From Tranzscheliella williamsii (taxonomy: Eukaryota; Basidiomycota; Ustilaginomycetes; Ustilaginales; Ustilaginaceae), in the NCBI GenBank assembly GCA_023212725.1, contig JALBYF010000006.1, forward strand, positions 62,001-126,000: a stretch of DNA of 64,000 bases, given 5' to 3'. Each line of letters begins with the position of its first letter. Within the stretch, counting starts at the first letter, position 1. This document shows, in pieces, positions 18,659-31,406 of the stretch. Made by a program: the position numbers and the translations under genes. Under the pieces are notes generated by a model that saw only the letters and a program-made list of their open reading frames with translations, was not told the origin of the DNA and searched no databases.

Positions 18659-21082
18659 ATGCGCCATGCAGCGCTCGTCCAGAAAGGCCTAGCTGAGGCC
18701 GTTAGATCATTGGATCGCCCTTACATACCTCAGCACATCCCCTTCCCTTCTAGCAGCAGATCAGCACCCCCAGTAAATGCCTTTACTTGTTCGCCAGCCT
18801 CCCATTCGGCCAAGCAACTGAAGGTAGAGAAAGCTGAACCGACCAATAATGATACTGCTGCGCGAGATCGTACAGTCAAAAGAGGAGGCGGACCGCTGAA
18901 CAGAAGCGTTGTGCGAGTCTCCAGCGATCTGTCTCAGACCAGAGACTCTGGAGAACGCGCCAAAGCAATGTGGTCCTCAGCTCAACAGGACCATGCTGAT
19001 ATTACCCGGCCTAGCCGGCGGCAACCGTCTTCGGACGGATCTGATCACAAGAGTTTTGACCCTCCATCGCGCTGTGCCATACCACCTATTGGGGAGCGGC
19101 GCCACTCAGACATGCCGCCGATGCACAAAGCGAGAGCTCCGAAGCAACTAGCAAATGTAACCGGTTATGAACATCCAAAACGTCAACGTCGCCTACATCG
19201 AATTAGAAGCGCTTATCCATCACTTAGCCAGGACCAAGCCATCTTCCTTTTAGAGCTTCATCGACAAGCGACAGCAAAACGAACGGAGGCGCCTACGGAG
19301 CTGCTTACTTGGTACGAAGACGCTGTCTGGTTCCAGAACAGGCAGCTGCCGGATCGCCCCAGCACAACAACGTCCGTAGGGATGGAAGCCACTCGGAATC
19401 AGCCTAGCGCGGCCGAGTCCACCGAGAGTCTATGCTATCTTCTGCGATTCACCTATCAGAGAGCGGACCTGCGATCTCTACTACGTCTTGAAGAACGAGC
19501 ACAACGCCATCGGCACGGCTTTTCAGCACATCCTCACACTCAACCAACGCATCCTCACACTCAACCAACGCTCTCGCCGAAAGCACTGGGCTCGCCTTCG
19601 CTCGACGGTGTTGCTATCTGGCCCAGCCCCGGCGAGGATCCAATACGCCTTGCAGCCAATCTCAAGATTGGCACGGCAGCCAAAGCGGGCAACTGGATCA
19701 AAGTCAACCAGCTTCTGGACGATGCTAGACGCAACCAGACTCACTCACCGCAGGACACTGTGAATCGGAGGAGGTCTGATCCAATGTCTTCTAGCCAGAG
19801 CACCGATGGATGCATCTTGACGGATGTCGGATGGAACGTGCTCTTGCGCTACGGACTCGGTCAGGTCAAACCTCGTCCAGAAACCGCGATTAAACTGCCT
19901 ACCGGATCAAGCTCGCGTAGTAACCAGTCCGCAGGGGAAGGCGCTAGACAGAACTTTGCAGCGGGAGGCACCAGGCAGACTCGACAGCCGCCGATGACTT
20001 TGTCGAAATGGACCAGCGTTTCAAGAACTGAAGCCACGACCGCTGCAAGTGCAACGACCGAGCCCGGCCTTTACTCTGCCGGAGAAGCAGCACAGCAAGA
20101 AGAGGCCAAATCTTTGGTGACAAAACGCCTTCTGCCTTTACTGCTGAGGTATGCTAGCCAACAAGCCGCAGCTGAGCAAGCAACATCTTCCGAGCATGCG
20201 AGCGCGCCTGAGAGCTCTCCGAAGCGAAATGCCACGCCGAGCTGGCTGCTTCATTCGGTCCTGCAACAACTTGCAGAGCGCGGTGATACGGAACAGTTTC
20301 TGCGCATTGCACGGCTTGCGGCCTCTGAAGCCAGCCTCACTCCTGGCGGCCATCCGACGCCTGCGGGTGGGCCAAGCCTGCTGCTCAATTTGGCGCTCCA
20401 GTCGTGCACAAAAGACCGCTCGATCAAGATGCACGATGCAGTGCAGGTGTTTAACGAGCTCACTGGGTCGTCGCTGGGCCAGAGTATCGCTGGGTTGTTG
20501 CCTCGAGGCGCTGGGGCAGGTGCGAGTCTGGATCACCGCGCCACGGAGCCGCGGGCGGGGGCTGCTGGCTCGGGCGGCAAGGCGGCTGGACGGGAGGGAG
20601 GCCTGCGAGCGCTGCCCAACGAAGAGTCGCTTGTCCTGCTGCTGAAGACAGTGACCAACCCGCTGTTTCGCGCGTCGTGGTCGGTGCGGTTGGCGCGCGA
20701 GTTTATGGTCTGCTTTCCCAACGTGGAGCTGTCGGGGCGGACGTACCGCGTGCTGATTGACAAGTGCTTTGCGAGCGGCGGGGTGGGGCGCGCGCCGGTG
20801 GTGAAGCAGGGGATCCTGGAGGCGGTGGTGCGCGAGGTGCTCGCGCGGTACGCGCGCCCCGGCGCACGGCTCCATCGCACCACGACACAGCGCCGCCGCT
20901 TCGAGCACACCCTCGCCGCCGCCCGCACCGCCCTCACCGCCCGCGGCGCGCACCACCGCGCCAAACTCACAACAGCCCCCACCCCCGCCTTCACCACCCA
21001 CCACACCCGCGCCGCCGCCACCACCACCGCGCTCCTCCGCTCCCTCGCTCAGCTCCACAACCTCGGCCGTAACCCCCCCTAG
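18659..21082 (+). CDS. Hypothetical protein, 807 residues, helical-repeat-like
   Basis: I do not recognise a named family. The frame is one exon of 807 residues. The first ~180 residues are polar and Ser/Pro-rich. From ~185 there are helix-rich segments (LFLLELHRQATAKR-type, YLLRFTYQRADLRSLLRLEERAQ, AAKAGNWIKVNQLLDDARR). Around 480-700 lie pairs of helices such as LLHSVLQQLAERGDTEQFLRIARLAA and the motif SGRTYRVLIDKCFASGG, which looks like a degenerate pentatricopeptide unit. The last ~75 residues are unusual, rich in Thr, Ala, His and Arg, and encoded by very C-rich DNA. An in-frame 21-base duplication gives HPHTQPT twice at ~residue 292. A mitochondrial RNA-binding PPR role is possible but unproven. 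Confidence 0.6.
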   Translation: MRHAALVQKGLAEAVRSLDRPYIPQHIPFPSSSRSAPPVNAFTCSPASHSAKQLKVEKAEPTNNDTAARDRTVKRGGGPLNRSVVRVSSDLSQTRDSGERAKAMWSSAQQDHADITRPSRRQPSSDGSDHKSFDPPSRCAIPPIGERRHSDMPPMHKARAPKQLANVTGYEHPKRQRRLHRIRSAYPSLSQDQAIFLLELHRQATAKRTEAPTELLTWYEDAVWFQNRQLPDRPSTTTSVGMEATRNQPSAAESTESLCYLLRFTYQRADLRSLLRLEERAQRHRHGFSAHPHTQPTHPHTQPTLSPKALGSPSLDGVAIWPSPGEDPIRLAANLKIGTAAKAGNWIKVNQLLDDARRNQTHSPQDTVNRRRSDPMSSSQSTDGCILTDVGWNVLLRYGLGQVKPRPETAIKLPTGSSSRSNQSAGEGARQNFAAGGTRQTRQPPMTLSKWTSVSRTEATTAASATTEPGLYSAGEAAQQEEAKSLVTKRLLPLLLRYASQQAAAEQATSSEHASAPESSPKRNATPSWLLHSVLQQLAERGDTEQFLRIARLAASEASLTPGGHPTPAGGPSLLLNLALQSCTKDRSIKMHDAVQVFNELTGSSLGQSIAGLLPRGAGAGASLDHRATEPRAGAAGSGGKAAGREGGLRALPNEESLVLLLKTVTNPLFRASWSVRLAREFMVCFPNVELSGRTYRVLIDKCFASGGVGRAPVVKQGILEAVVREVLARYARPGARLHRTTTQRRRFEHTLAAARTALTARGAHHRAKLTTAPTPAFTTHHTRAAATTTALLRSLAQLHNLGRNPP
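19529..19570 (+). repeat. Tandem 21-base duplication inside the hypothetical gene
   Basis: Two identical 21-base units (19529-19549 and 19550-19570) encode HPHTQPT twice without changing frame. Perfect identity indicates a recent event. Confidence 0.9.
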
Positions 21083-21263
21083 CCCCCACACAACCACCTC
21101 GACGCAATGTACCGTGCTCAGCAAGCGCTAATAAAAAGATTCCCCAGCCAGGCTGCCGGTGCACAGAAATAGATACAAAGAGGGACAAGGCGATGCTGGG
21201 TTGCGCGGGCGGGACAGGGAGTGCAGTGGGTATGTATGTGCAGGTCAATGCGGGCTGGAGGGG

Positions 21264-22409
21264 CTAGAGCTCGTCGCCGTCGCTCATGCTGGAGCTGCGG
21301 GCGCGCTTTTCCTTCTTGGGGAGCGCGCGCGCGGCGGCGGTGGGCGTGGTGTGGTACGGGGCGCTCTTGACGAGCCAGGCGAGATCGCGCTCGAGCCGGC
21401 CGCGCACCTCGTCCATCGCCTGGCGCAGACGCGTCTCCTCGAGCTTCGGCTCGTCCTTTTTGGCCGCGACCGGCGCAAACGAGCCCGCCGACGCCGCGCC
21501 GGCCCCGCTCCCCGTCGCCTCGAGCGCACGAGCCCAGGCCAGCACCACTTCTTGCGAAAACATCCGCCCATCAACGTTGACCGCCTTGTCCAGCCGATGC
21601 AGAAACGTCGTCCACTGCTTCAAGACGGCAGGCATCAGCGTCGTCATTAGCGAGTCCGGCGATGACAACGAGGTGAGCTCGGAGCCGAGCTCGAGCGCGA
21701 GATTACTATGCTTGTCCAGGACCTCGTTGCCGCCAGCAGGAGCACGAGAACGCGCCCTCGTCAGAGATTGGGCGGCCGCTCCGGTACCAAAACCAAACGA
21801 CGTGGCGTTGTTCGCAGGGACGGTGAACAGATTGAAGGCCAGACTCGATTTGGGCACGGGAGGCAGCATCGCCTCGATCCTCAGGACCCGGGCTGTGATC
21901 ATATGTAAAAAGGTAAACGTCGTCGCCGGATGCACCTCTTCGCGGTTCGCTTGCAATCGAGGGTCACGTTCCCTGAGCCTCTCCTCCCGGTCCGAGTCAA
22001 GTTCAGTGACGAAGAAGGGAAGGTAGCCGAGCGCAGCATCCGTGAATGCTGCAATGGGAGCGCGAAGTCGAGACCAGGTGTATTCGTGACGCACAGAAAT
22101 TCCATCTGAAGCAAAAGGGATAGCGGAGCGGATCGCCTTTTCTAACTCTTCCAGCGAAGCCTCCACTGAATCTAAAGACGGCGAGGGCAGCAGCGACAAA
22201 ATCTGAGCAGCCAGGGCTGGATCCTTGGACTGTGACAGGAGCGAAGTCAACATGGACAGCAAAGATGGCTTGTCCATCGAAGCAAGCATCTTGCCAATGT
22301 CTACATCAATACCTGACATGCCCACCTTGCTACGGTCGCCGAGAGCGGGACGTTTGGGCGAGCTAATAAACGCAGGTGTAGAAAGCTGCTGTTGCCTCTG
22401 TTGAACCAC

Positions 22410-22441
<32 letters not shown>

Positions 22442-23012
22442 GCTGCTGTGTCGGGCTCGGCGAAGGGTCAGATGGCGAAAATGCCTGTTGGGTGGCGTGT
22501 TGCGAATGCTGTTGACCAAAAAGCATAGATGTGGCCGGGTGAGAGGTCGAACTCGTATCGTTGAGCATAGGCCCGAAACCTAGGCCTGCTCTCATCCTCT
22601 TCGGTAAGGCCATGCGTCTCTGGTCAGGCTGATTATACGAATCCGAGCCGAGACGAGATCTCTGGGGAAGGTCCATCTCCTCATCGTCGTCGTCTTCCTC
22701 ATCAATCTCTCTCCTGCGTTTCGTGTCCGACCTTCTGGGCGATGCAAGTAGGGCCGAGGGCGGGCCGAGCGAGGGCAGTGATGTCGGTGCCGACATGGGA
22801 GCCGAAGACGTTGGCGGGGCGAAAGCGCCAGCGACAGAGTTATTGCCGCCGAAAGAAGAGCCAAATCCAAAGCCAAATCCTAGTGGGCTGGGTGCATGGT
22901 GAACAGGGGCATTGGTGAAGGGGACGTGGAGATTCGGGTTGGCCGCCAGTGCAGGCGACGAGGAACGGGACGGCGAGGCTGACATGTGGGCTATTGAGCC
23001 CGACGCCGTCAT
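21264..23012 (-). CDS. STS1: Nuclear proteasome tether STS1 / Cut8
   Basis: One exon encodes 582 residues. The first ~230 residues are disordered, with a phosphorylatable Ser/Pro leader, a basic-acidic cluster (KRRREIDEEDDDDEE) and a poly-Gln tract at ~188-200. The conserved Cut8 region starts near 235: DIGKMLASMDKPSLLSMLTSLL, ILSLLPSPSLDSVEASLEELEKAI, then RHEYTWSRLR and a long helical bundle (FTFLHMITARVLRIEAMLP, LMPAVLKQWTTFLHRLDKAV). Cut8/Sts1 anchors 26S proteasomes at the nuclear envelope. The C-terminus carries KKEKRARSSSMSDGDEL. It is longer than the ascomycete proteins (~260-320). Its stop lies 181 bases from the convergent neighbour. Confidence 0.85.
22410..22448 (-). repeat. CAA/CAG trinucleotide repeat encoding poly-Gln in STS1
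   Basis: On the plus strand this is (TTG)n followed by CTG units; on the coding strand it gives 13 uninterrupted Gln codons, with a second Gln-rich patch nearby. It is a likely length polymorphism. Confidence 0.9.
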
Positions 23013-23563
23013 ACCTTAGCCCGCTGTGTCTCTGCGTGAAGCACCTGGGTCGATGGAACCAAACGGCCAGGCACAACTCCGTTACAAGACACTCAGGCGC
23101 CGTGCGATGGATAGGCAGCGGGATATAGGCAAGAGAGGAAATAAATAGACGTGAGATGAAGTAGAGAAGAGGGAAGCAACGGCGGAGGTTCAAGGCAGCT
23201 CAGCCACCGTTGCGCTCACAAAATCTCGAACCACACACAGCCTTGCCGTTACCCGCCTTTGCCTTGGAAATTACAATCCCGACCCAGCTCAGTAGAATAT
23301 CAACGGCCTTTCACTTGCGCGTCCCTTTGGGCCAACTGCAACGTGGATTTAACATCTCAATTCTTTCTCATTGGATGAGGTTCCAACATCCTTTCTGCCC
23401 ATGCTGTGCCATGCTTTGCTTTTGGCTACGAGGCAGGGCATCGCTGCCTTCACGATCCACGAGACAAGAGCATGGAACAGAACACTGTACGAGCGAGCTG
23501 GACGTATCAGAAGCTTTTGTTGCATTGCGGCCTGGGAGGGGACGTAGAGATGCAGGTGCGGTT
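23013..23563. other. STS1 promoter / downstream region of the small hydrophilic gene
   Basis: About 550 bases, with both neighbours on the minus strand. A 247-codon plus-strand frame (23210-23953) begins with TTG and is antisense to the small gene; I do not accept it. No other structure is seen. Confidence 0.5.
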
Positions 23564-24007
23564 CTAGGGTTCAAGCCCTCGGTGCTGTACCTCATCGGTG
23601 TCTTGTTGCGTGTCAGTGCGGGCGGTTGTGTTGGCAGACGAGTCCTCTACGCTCGGTTCGAACTGGCCGGCACTGCGCGCGGCCGAGTCGCCGTCAAAGC
23701 CAACGCCTGTCTGGTTCTCGCGCGCGAACTGGTCGCCGCCAGAGAGCGAGGTGCCGTAACCTCCTTGGTCTACAGTCTGGCCGCCCTGGTTCTCGTAGTC
23801 ATCCGACGGGTTCGGCTTCGAGCTAGACTGGTCTTGGAAGTTGTTGTCCGACGCAAGCCGGTCGTCGCCCACCGAAAGAGGCTGCGCGCCAGAGGCATCT
23901 GTCGGCCGAAACGCACCGCGCAAAGCCAGAACTCACTGTCAGACTGGCTGTGACAATCCACCAACGTGGAGTACGGGTCACTTACTCGAGCTGTTGTTGA
24001 CCGACAT
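23564..24007 (-). CDS. Small hydrophilic (hydrophilin-like) protein, two exons
   Basis: The model is two exons, 23986-24007 and 23564-23898, with an 87-base intron (GTAAGT...CGACAG), giving 118 residues. Without splicing the first exon runs into TGA after nine codons. The splice joins ATGTCGGTCAACAACAGCTC to a frame that stays open for 110 codons. The product is rich in Asp, Ser, Gln, Gly and Asn, and has no Cys or Trp, with segments such as GDDRLASDNNFQDQSS and GGQTVDQGGYGTSLSGGDQF. This composition is typical of stress-protective hydrophilins or intrinsically disordered proteins. I do not recognise a named family. The last residues could differ if a further intron follows GATGAG at ~23580. 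Confidence 0.6.
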
Positions 24008-24433
24008 ATCAAAGCGACTCCACGATAACGGTGCGTGGGTGGGGACAAGGAGCGTGCGGAAGATGTTGGACGTAGCTGCCAAACACAGCTTCATACCATA
24101 CTGGACTGTCGGAGCTGCGACCCCAGCCGGCCATGCTGACCCTATACGTCATGTGTACAGAAGCTGAACCTACTTGCGTGGCTCACTCAGCGTGGCAGGC
24201 CTCCACCTCTTCCGTCATCGAGATCCGGACAAGGAACCACGAACAGACCAAGCTTTCAATGTTAGATTCATATTAGATTGCCTTGTGGTAAGGCGGCTAC
24301 TATTATACAGACCGAGGTGCCCAGCACCGCGAATCGAGTCGACGGAGGTGATTAGAGGAGCAGTGCGACTTGGCCCATAGCTTATACTGGAACGTGTTTG
24401 GTTGAGGGACCGTTGGAAGTGGCTTGACTGATA
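24008..24433. other. Promoter of the small hydrophilic gene
   Basis: About 430 bases, also holding the 3' end region of the next minus-strand gene at its right border. It has AT-rich patches (ATTCATATTAGATTG) and no coding evidence. Confidence 0.45.
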
Positions 24434-25972
24434 TCACTTGGAGGCTCTTCCCAAGATCAAGCGGATACTTTCGAAGGAGCGCCTCTTCGGCATTTTTGGC
24501 TTGACCTGGCCAGCGCGGGATGAGATGCCGGTGATAGAGAATGGCAGCTCCTCACAACTGTTCTTGTCAAGAGGCCCCACTTCGCCGCTGAATTGGGAGG
24601 GCGAGCGAAGCAGCGCGCGGAAAGGGTCACGGAACAAGATCCTTGCCGAGTTGGACATGACCATGGCTTGCGCCGACGAGGGCGTCGATGTAATCCTGTC
24701 ACATGGATGAATTTTGGCAAAGGAGAGGACATTGTCGTCTTTGTTGCTCGCCTTGCCAACCGGATCTTCCTCCTCTGCAGCCTCCGATACGTGCTCCTCC
24801 ACCGTATCCATCATGCTACTGTAACTGGAGCTGCGACGTGCAGACTTGCGGGTCGGAGCAACCACTCGGCTCTCCTCGACGTATCCGACTTCTTGAGGCG
24901 CAGCACCGGCCAAGCAGTTCTGGGAAACCTGGCGGGGCGAGGTTGGCTCGGAACTGCCATATTCTGTCAGCACGAAGCCGTCGAAGAAGCTTGATGGTGG
25001 GGAGCAATGGTTGGCAATCGCCCCCGCGTCAAGCTTCGCGAGCAACGTCCGGGATGGCTTCAGTCTGTTCTCGGGCTGGTGTTGAGCCAACTCAGGGCTC
25101 GAACCAACGGTACTGGCGTTGCTCGAAGCGGTAGAACTGCTTCGGCCTCGATAGCTGGCTTCCGTAGAGTTGGAATCTGCCGATCCGGCTCGATCACGGC
25201 TGCTCAAGATACTTTTCGCCGTCGGGTCTGCGTTCTCGTATTGCGTTTGTTGCGGTTGGGTGGGGCTATCGAGAGGTAGAGTTTGGCGCATAAGCTGAAG
25301 CGCCCTCTCTAAAGGAGTAAGCGGGCAAAGATGCAGCTGCTCAATGACCTCGTCGATGGTCTCCTCGCCATCCGCCGAGGCGCCCGGAGATGACCAGAGT
25401 GAGGCGGATGAAATGGAAGAGCAACGCAGAGAGGGGTCCGATCGGCGACGTCCAAGGTCTGAGGAGCAATTTTTACGTAGTCGAATCCAGCAGCGAATCA
25501 CATCCGTCAGCACGCGGAGGCTGATGCTCATAGCTCCTGGTGGTGGCATACGGGAAACGCCAGAGACCTCATCAACGAGGTGAGTTTCGTAGCATACACC
25601 TTTGGCATCTGGCTGAGAAAGGTTGAACGGCCATGCAAACAGCGTGGCGGAAGGCAGGTAGAGGAGAGTGACGGTGAGGTTGGAGGTAGGCGAAGCAGGA
25701 GCTTGGTTGAAAGTAGGAGTACCGCATCTTCCGGGCCTGGCGATATCAATAACAGTCCAATCAACACTTCGATACGCTGACGTGGTACCAGACTCCGAGC
25801 AAGGTGACAGGGGTGCAGGTGATGACGGTACGCACGCCGCTGACGCAGGGCTCCGCGAGGGTGAGGACGTGGTCTTCTTGAGAATGCTTTTGGGTTGGTA
25901 AGAAGGCGGTTGCCGCGAGCGATGCGGAGAGCTCGATAGCGCGAAGAGATGCGGGCCTTGTGGTTCCAGCAT
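24434..25972 (-). CDS. Hypothetical Ser-rich protein, 512 residues
   Basis: The family is not recognised. One exon starts at ATG 25972. Residues ~70-190 look folded and are the best candidate for a conserved domain, with SVDWTVIDIARPGRCGTP, LTVTLLYLPSATLFAWPFNL and MSISLRVLTDVIRCWIRLRK. Near 210-235 is an acidic helix (EETIDEVIEQLHLCPLTPLERALQLMRQ). The rest is Ser/Thr/Pro-rich and probably disordered, with basic SARRSSSYSS-type sites for kinases. The tail KPKMPKRRSFESIRLILGRASK is basic. There is no signal peptide or membrane segment. Confidence that it is a gene rests on length and on the biased, non-random composition. Confidence 0.6.
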   Translation of the reverse strand: MLEPQGPHLFALSSSPHRSRQPPSYQPKSILKKTTSSPSRSPASAACVPSSPAPLSPCSESGTTSAYRSVDWTVIDIARPGRCGTPTFNQAPASPTSNLTVTLLYLPSATLFAWPFNLSQPDAKGVCYETHLVDEVSGVSRMPPPGAMSISLRVLTDVIRCWIRLRKNCSSDLGRRRSDPSLRCSSISSASLWSSPGASADGEETIDEVIEQLHLCPLTPLERALQLMRQTLPLDSPTQPQQTQYENADPTAKSILSSRDRAGSADSNSTEASYRGRSSSTASSNASTVGSSPELAQHQPENRLKPSRTLLAKLDAGAIANHCSPPSSFFDGFVLTEYGSSEPTSPRQVSQNCLAGAAPQEVGYVEESRVVAPTRKSARRSSSYSSMMDTVEEHVSEAAEEEDPVGKASNKDDNVLSFAKIHPCDRITSTPSSAQAMVMSNSARILFRDPFRALLRSPSQFSGEVGPLDKNSCEELPFSITGISSRAGQVKPKMPKRRSFESIRLILGRASK

Positions 25973-27169
25973 ACTGGCGAGTGGTAGCGGCCACCTGCGT
26001 CGGCCTTGCCGCTATGGTTGGCCTGTCACAGCGACAGTCACAGGTAAGGAGGGATACTACACTGGACTGAGGATGAGTTTACGACAACCAGAAACGGAGT
26101 GGTTACGTTCTCTGTGGGAAGTTGGAAGGCGTAGGTATTTGGTTGGCGGTGCCAATGGCAGAGGCCGCCTAAGCGGTCAACGACGGTGGCGATGTTGGTG
26201 CAAACAACGGGGTCAACAGGGAGTGGCAAGTAGGAAGGGACAAGGGCTACTACTGCTTTGCATTTATGAGAGCGAGATCGAGAGCACCGTTCGCTGTGCA
26301 CAAGGAAGAATGCGACACGGCAGCCAGTGATGGATGCAAGGCATGCATTGGCTGGGGTACAGAGATCAATGTCGCCGAACGAATCGACTCGTGTCTCAAG
26401 AATCCTGCTGAGTTGTTAGACAATGAGATGACCCACCGTCGCTGCGGGTAATGTATAGGCAGGATAAGTTGACCTCACAAGTTCTGCAGCTCAAGCAAAC
26501 TCGCAAACCACTGGACTACGTCTGAGAAGAGCCATTGGCACGTTTCCCCGCCTAGAGCGTCTTTGGTGCAATCAACGCCGAACTATTGATGCGAAGCGGA
26601 GCGAAGGTTTCAATCAACGATCTTCGAGCGGTTGAGACGAGCTATCAGGCTGACTTAGCCGCTCAGATCAGAGGGAGCTGTGTGGCGTGTATCTGGTATG
26701 TGAGCGATCTTGGCGGAACGGAAGATCGGATTTGTGAATGCGAGCCAGTCAAGGTACCCAACCGGCAAGCGAGACCCACACTGCTAAAGAAGCGCGAAAA
26801 GGCGAGCGTTCTGGGAAGCGAGCGGCCTCGATCGATGGACCGCCGGTGGGGCCGCCAAGCACGAACAGTCAGAAGCGTTAAGACAAGTTGTGCGTCTTCA
26901 GACCCTATATGCAGAGGCCGGGTCGAACCTGGCGGAATACGACAGCTGAGCGAGGAAAGAGGTTTCTCACGACGTCTCACCTTTGTGACGGATTCTCACA
27001 CCAAACATTCAACACGTACATTTCGGGCTAGCGTGCCGGCTTTACACTAGCGTCATTGGGGCAATCACGCAAGATACGTTCGCCACCTCAGCCCCATCGC
27101 GCCCTTGCTTAGGCTCGTGGGACAAGGCTGCGGCTTCCGAAAACAGCGGAGATTCTTCTTCTCTAACAG

Positions 27170-27185
27170 TACAGTACATACTGTA
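27170..27185. repeat. Interrupted palindrome TACAGTA-CA-TACTGTA
   Basis: Seven-base arms are separated by two bases. It lies 24 bases upstream of the GGACCGC repeat cluster and shares TACAGTAC with the palindrome at 4924. Confidence 0.55.
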
Positions 27186-27208
27186 GAGTCACTGTCTTTC
27201 GCACCCTT

Positions 27209-27261
27209 GGACCGCACTTGGGACCGCACAGCACTCGGGACCGCACTCGGGACCGCTCTCG
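27209..27261 (+). repeat. Four-copy GGACCGCACTYG cluster
   Basis: GGACCGC occurs at 27209, 27221, 27238 and 27250, spaced 12, 17 and 12 bases. The unit is a 12-mer, with five extra bases in the second copy. Copies three and four read CGGGACCG, a CGG/CCG pair with a two-base gap, as seen in some zinc-cluster binding sites. Confidence 0.7.
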
Positions 27262-28245
27262 AACGTTGATGTGCCGTCGCGGAAGGGCCGCTCCGAACAA
27301 TACCAGGTTCTATTCAAACACACCGTAGGATGGAAAGGAAGCTACGCTGTACACTAGTGGTGCGAGAGGCCCGTGACAAGGTGTCAACACCATCGCATGT
27401 ATGCGTCGCAAGCGCGGAGGCAGCCAATTAGCGCTGCTTAGATTCGGGTCTGGCTGCGCATGACAAGTGAAGACGGAAGCGCTATGGATGTGGAAGGCAC
27501 AGCGGACCGCCAGATAGCTACGGCGAGACTGCCCCATGTGCCAGATTGTTGCATCCAAGCCCTCGGTGTGCTATCATTAGCAGCCGGGCCACTAAGGAAG
27601 TGATGCGACCCGGCCAGAGACGCGGGACTGTGGCGAGCTCGTAGCTGTACTCTCGCCGACCTACCCGAAAGCGACCAACGGAGTAAGGTCATGCATATGC
27701 AGAGCAGCAAGGTGAAGCGAGAGCGGTTTATAACTTGCTAGAGACCGAGATAGAACTGAAATTCTGCTAGACCAGCTGAGACCGCGCTATCGATGGTGTA
27801 GATCCGTTCGCCACCTGCCAGCTTCAAAATTCTCCTCATCGAAGCTGCCTGGCACTCTCATTCTACTTGCCCGATTTTGTAAGCTACAAATGACAGGCTA
27901 TGCGCGGTGAAAGCCAGACAGCCTTTTCACGTCTCAACTTCCATATCGCCGCAGCTAGCCATGCTTGGACTCTGCTGCGGGAAGCGAGCGTACTTTCAGC
28001 AAAGCAAGCCCACGACCTCGAGCCATGGCCGGCACGTCGGCTCGAGTGAGCAAGGGAGCTTTTGTACGAAGACCTTGTGCAGACGAGACACAATGGTCAG
28101 GTGTTAGCGCATCAACATTGGCTGACAGATAGCGTCTCCAGTGATAGGCCGCTCTGTGAATGAGATACGGCACCAACTAAACTCTAACAATCTGCCCATG
28201 AAAGAGGGTATAATCGGCCGATAGAGTCTGGATCCGATTAACAGA

Positions 28246-28301
28246 ACGCGTCCTGTTGTTCCTTTGGGCGACGCGTAAAGTACACCCGCCTTAGAACGCG
28301 T
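28246..28301 (+). promoter_or_regulatory. Three MCB (ACGCGT) boxes upstream of MCM3, 25-base spacing
   Basis: ACGCGT occurs at 28246, 28271 and 28296, each exactly 25 bases from the next, about 360-410 bases before the MCM3 ATG. ACGCGT is the MluI cell-cycle box bound by MBF-type factors that drive G1/S genes, including MCMs, in fungi. The boxes are seen directly; MBF binding is inferred. Confidence 0.75.
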
Positions 28302-28652
28302 GTTCGTGTAAAGTGGCGCGCACGAAGGATAGATTGGGGCAGCGAGTGGCAGGGTAGAGTGACGAAAAGCAAGCGTTGCCCATACCAACTTTCCCTGAAT
28401 TACAGCCACTCTCCCTTCTAACTGTCCGAACACGTTCGTCATCTCCATAGCGATTGCCTTCGACTTCAGAGGCGTCCACTGTCTGATACGCTGACTCACG
28501 TTCCCAGCATCTGCTGACGGCGCCTGTTTCGCCCGTGCCACACGCGGTTCGGTCCTGCTCGGCCTCCTTCGTTCAGGCTTGACTGGGTACCCTAACGACG
28601 GTAGTCTTGAACCGCAACATTCACTACCTGTGGCATTCAAGTGACGCCTTGA

Positions 28653-31406
<2,754 letters not shown>

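Noticed and set aside
23500..23590. tRNA-like B box GGTTCAAGCCC
   Set aside because: The T-stem does not pair beyond three bases and no D-arm or acceptor stem is found upstream.
23210..23953. 247-codon plus-strand frame
   Set aside because: It begins with TTG and is antisense to the spliced small gene, which has better start, splice sites and composition.
26900..26950. tRNA-like T-arm GCCGG-GTCGAAC-CTGGC
   Set aside because: The loop lacks the TTC start, and the 3' bases GGAATAC find no matching acceptor half upstream.
26586..27050. 154-codon frame in the gene-poor region
   Set aside because: Random-looking composition, no domain, and overlapped by a similar frame on the other strand.
27209..27261. 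Considered as a CRISPR-like or satellite array
   Set aside because: Units are 12 bases with no spacers of CRISPR size, and the genome is eukaryotic.
28104..28640. 178-codon minus-strand frame just upstream of MCM3
   Set aside because: It starts with TTG and overlaps the MCB boxes and presumed MCM3 promoter; no recognisable content.
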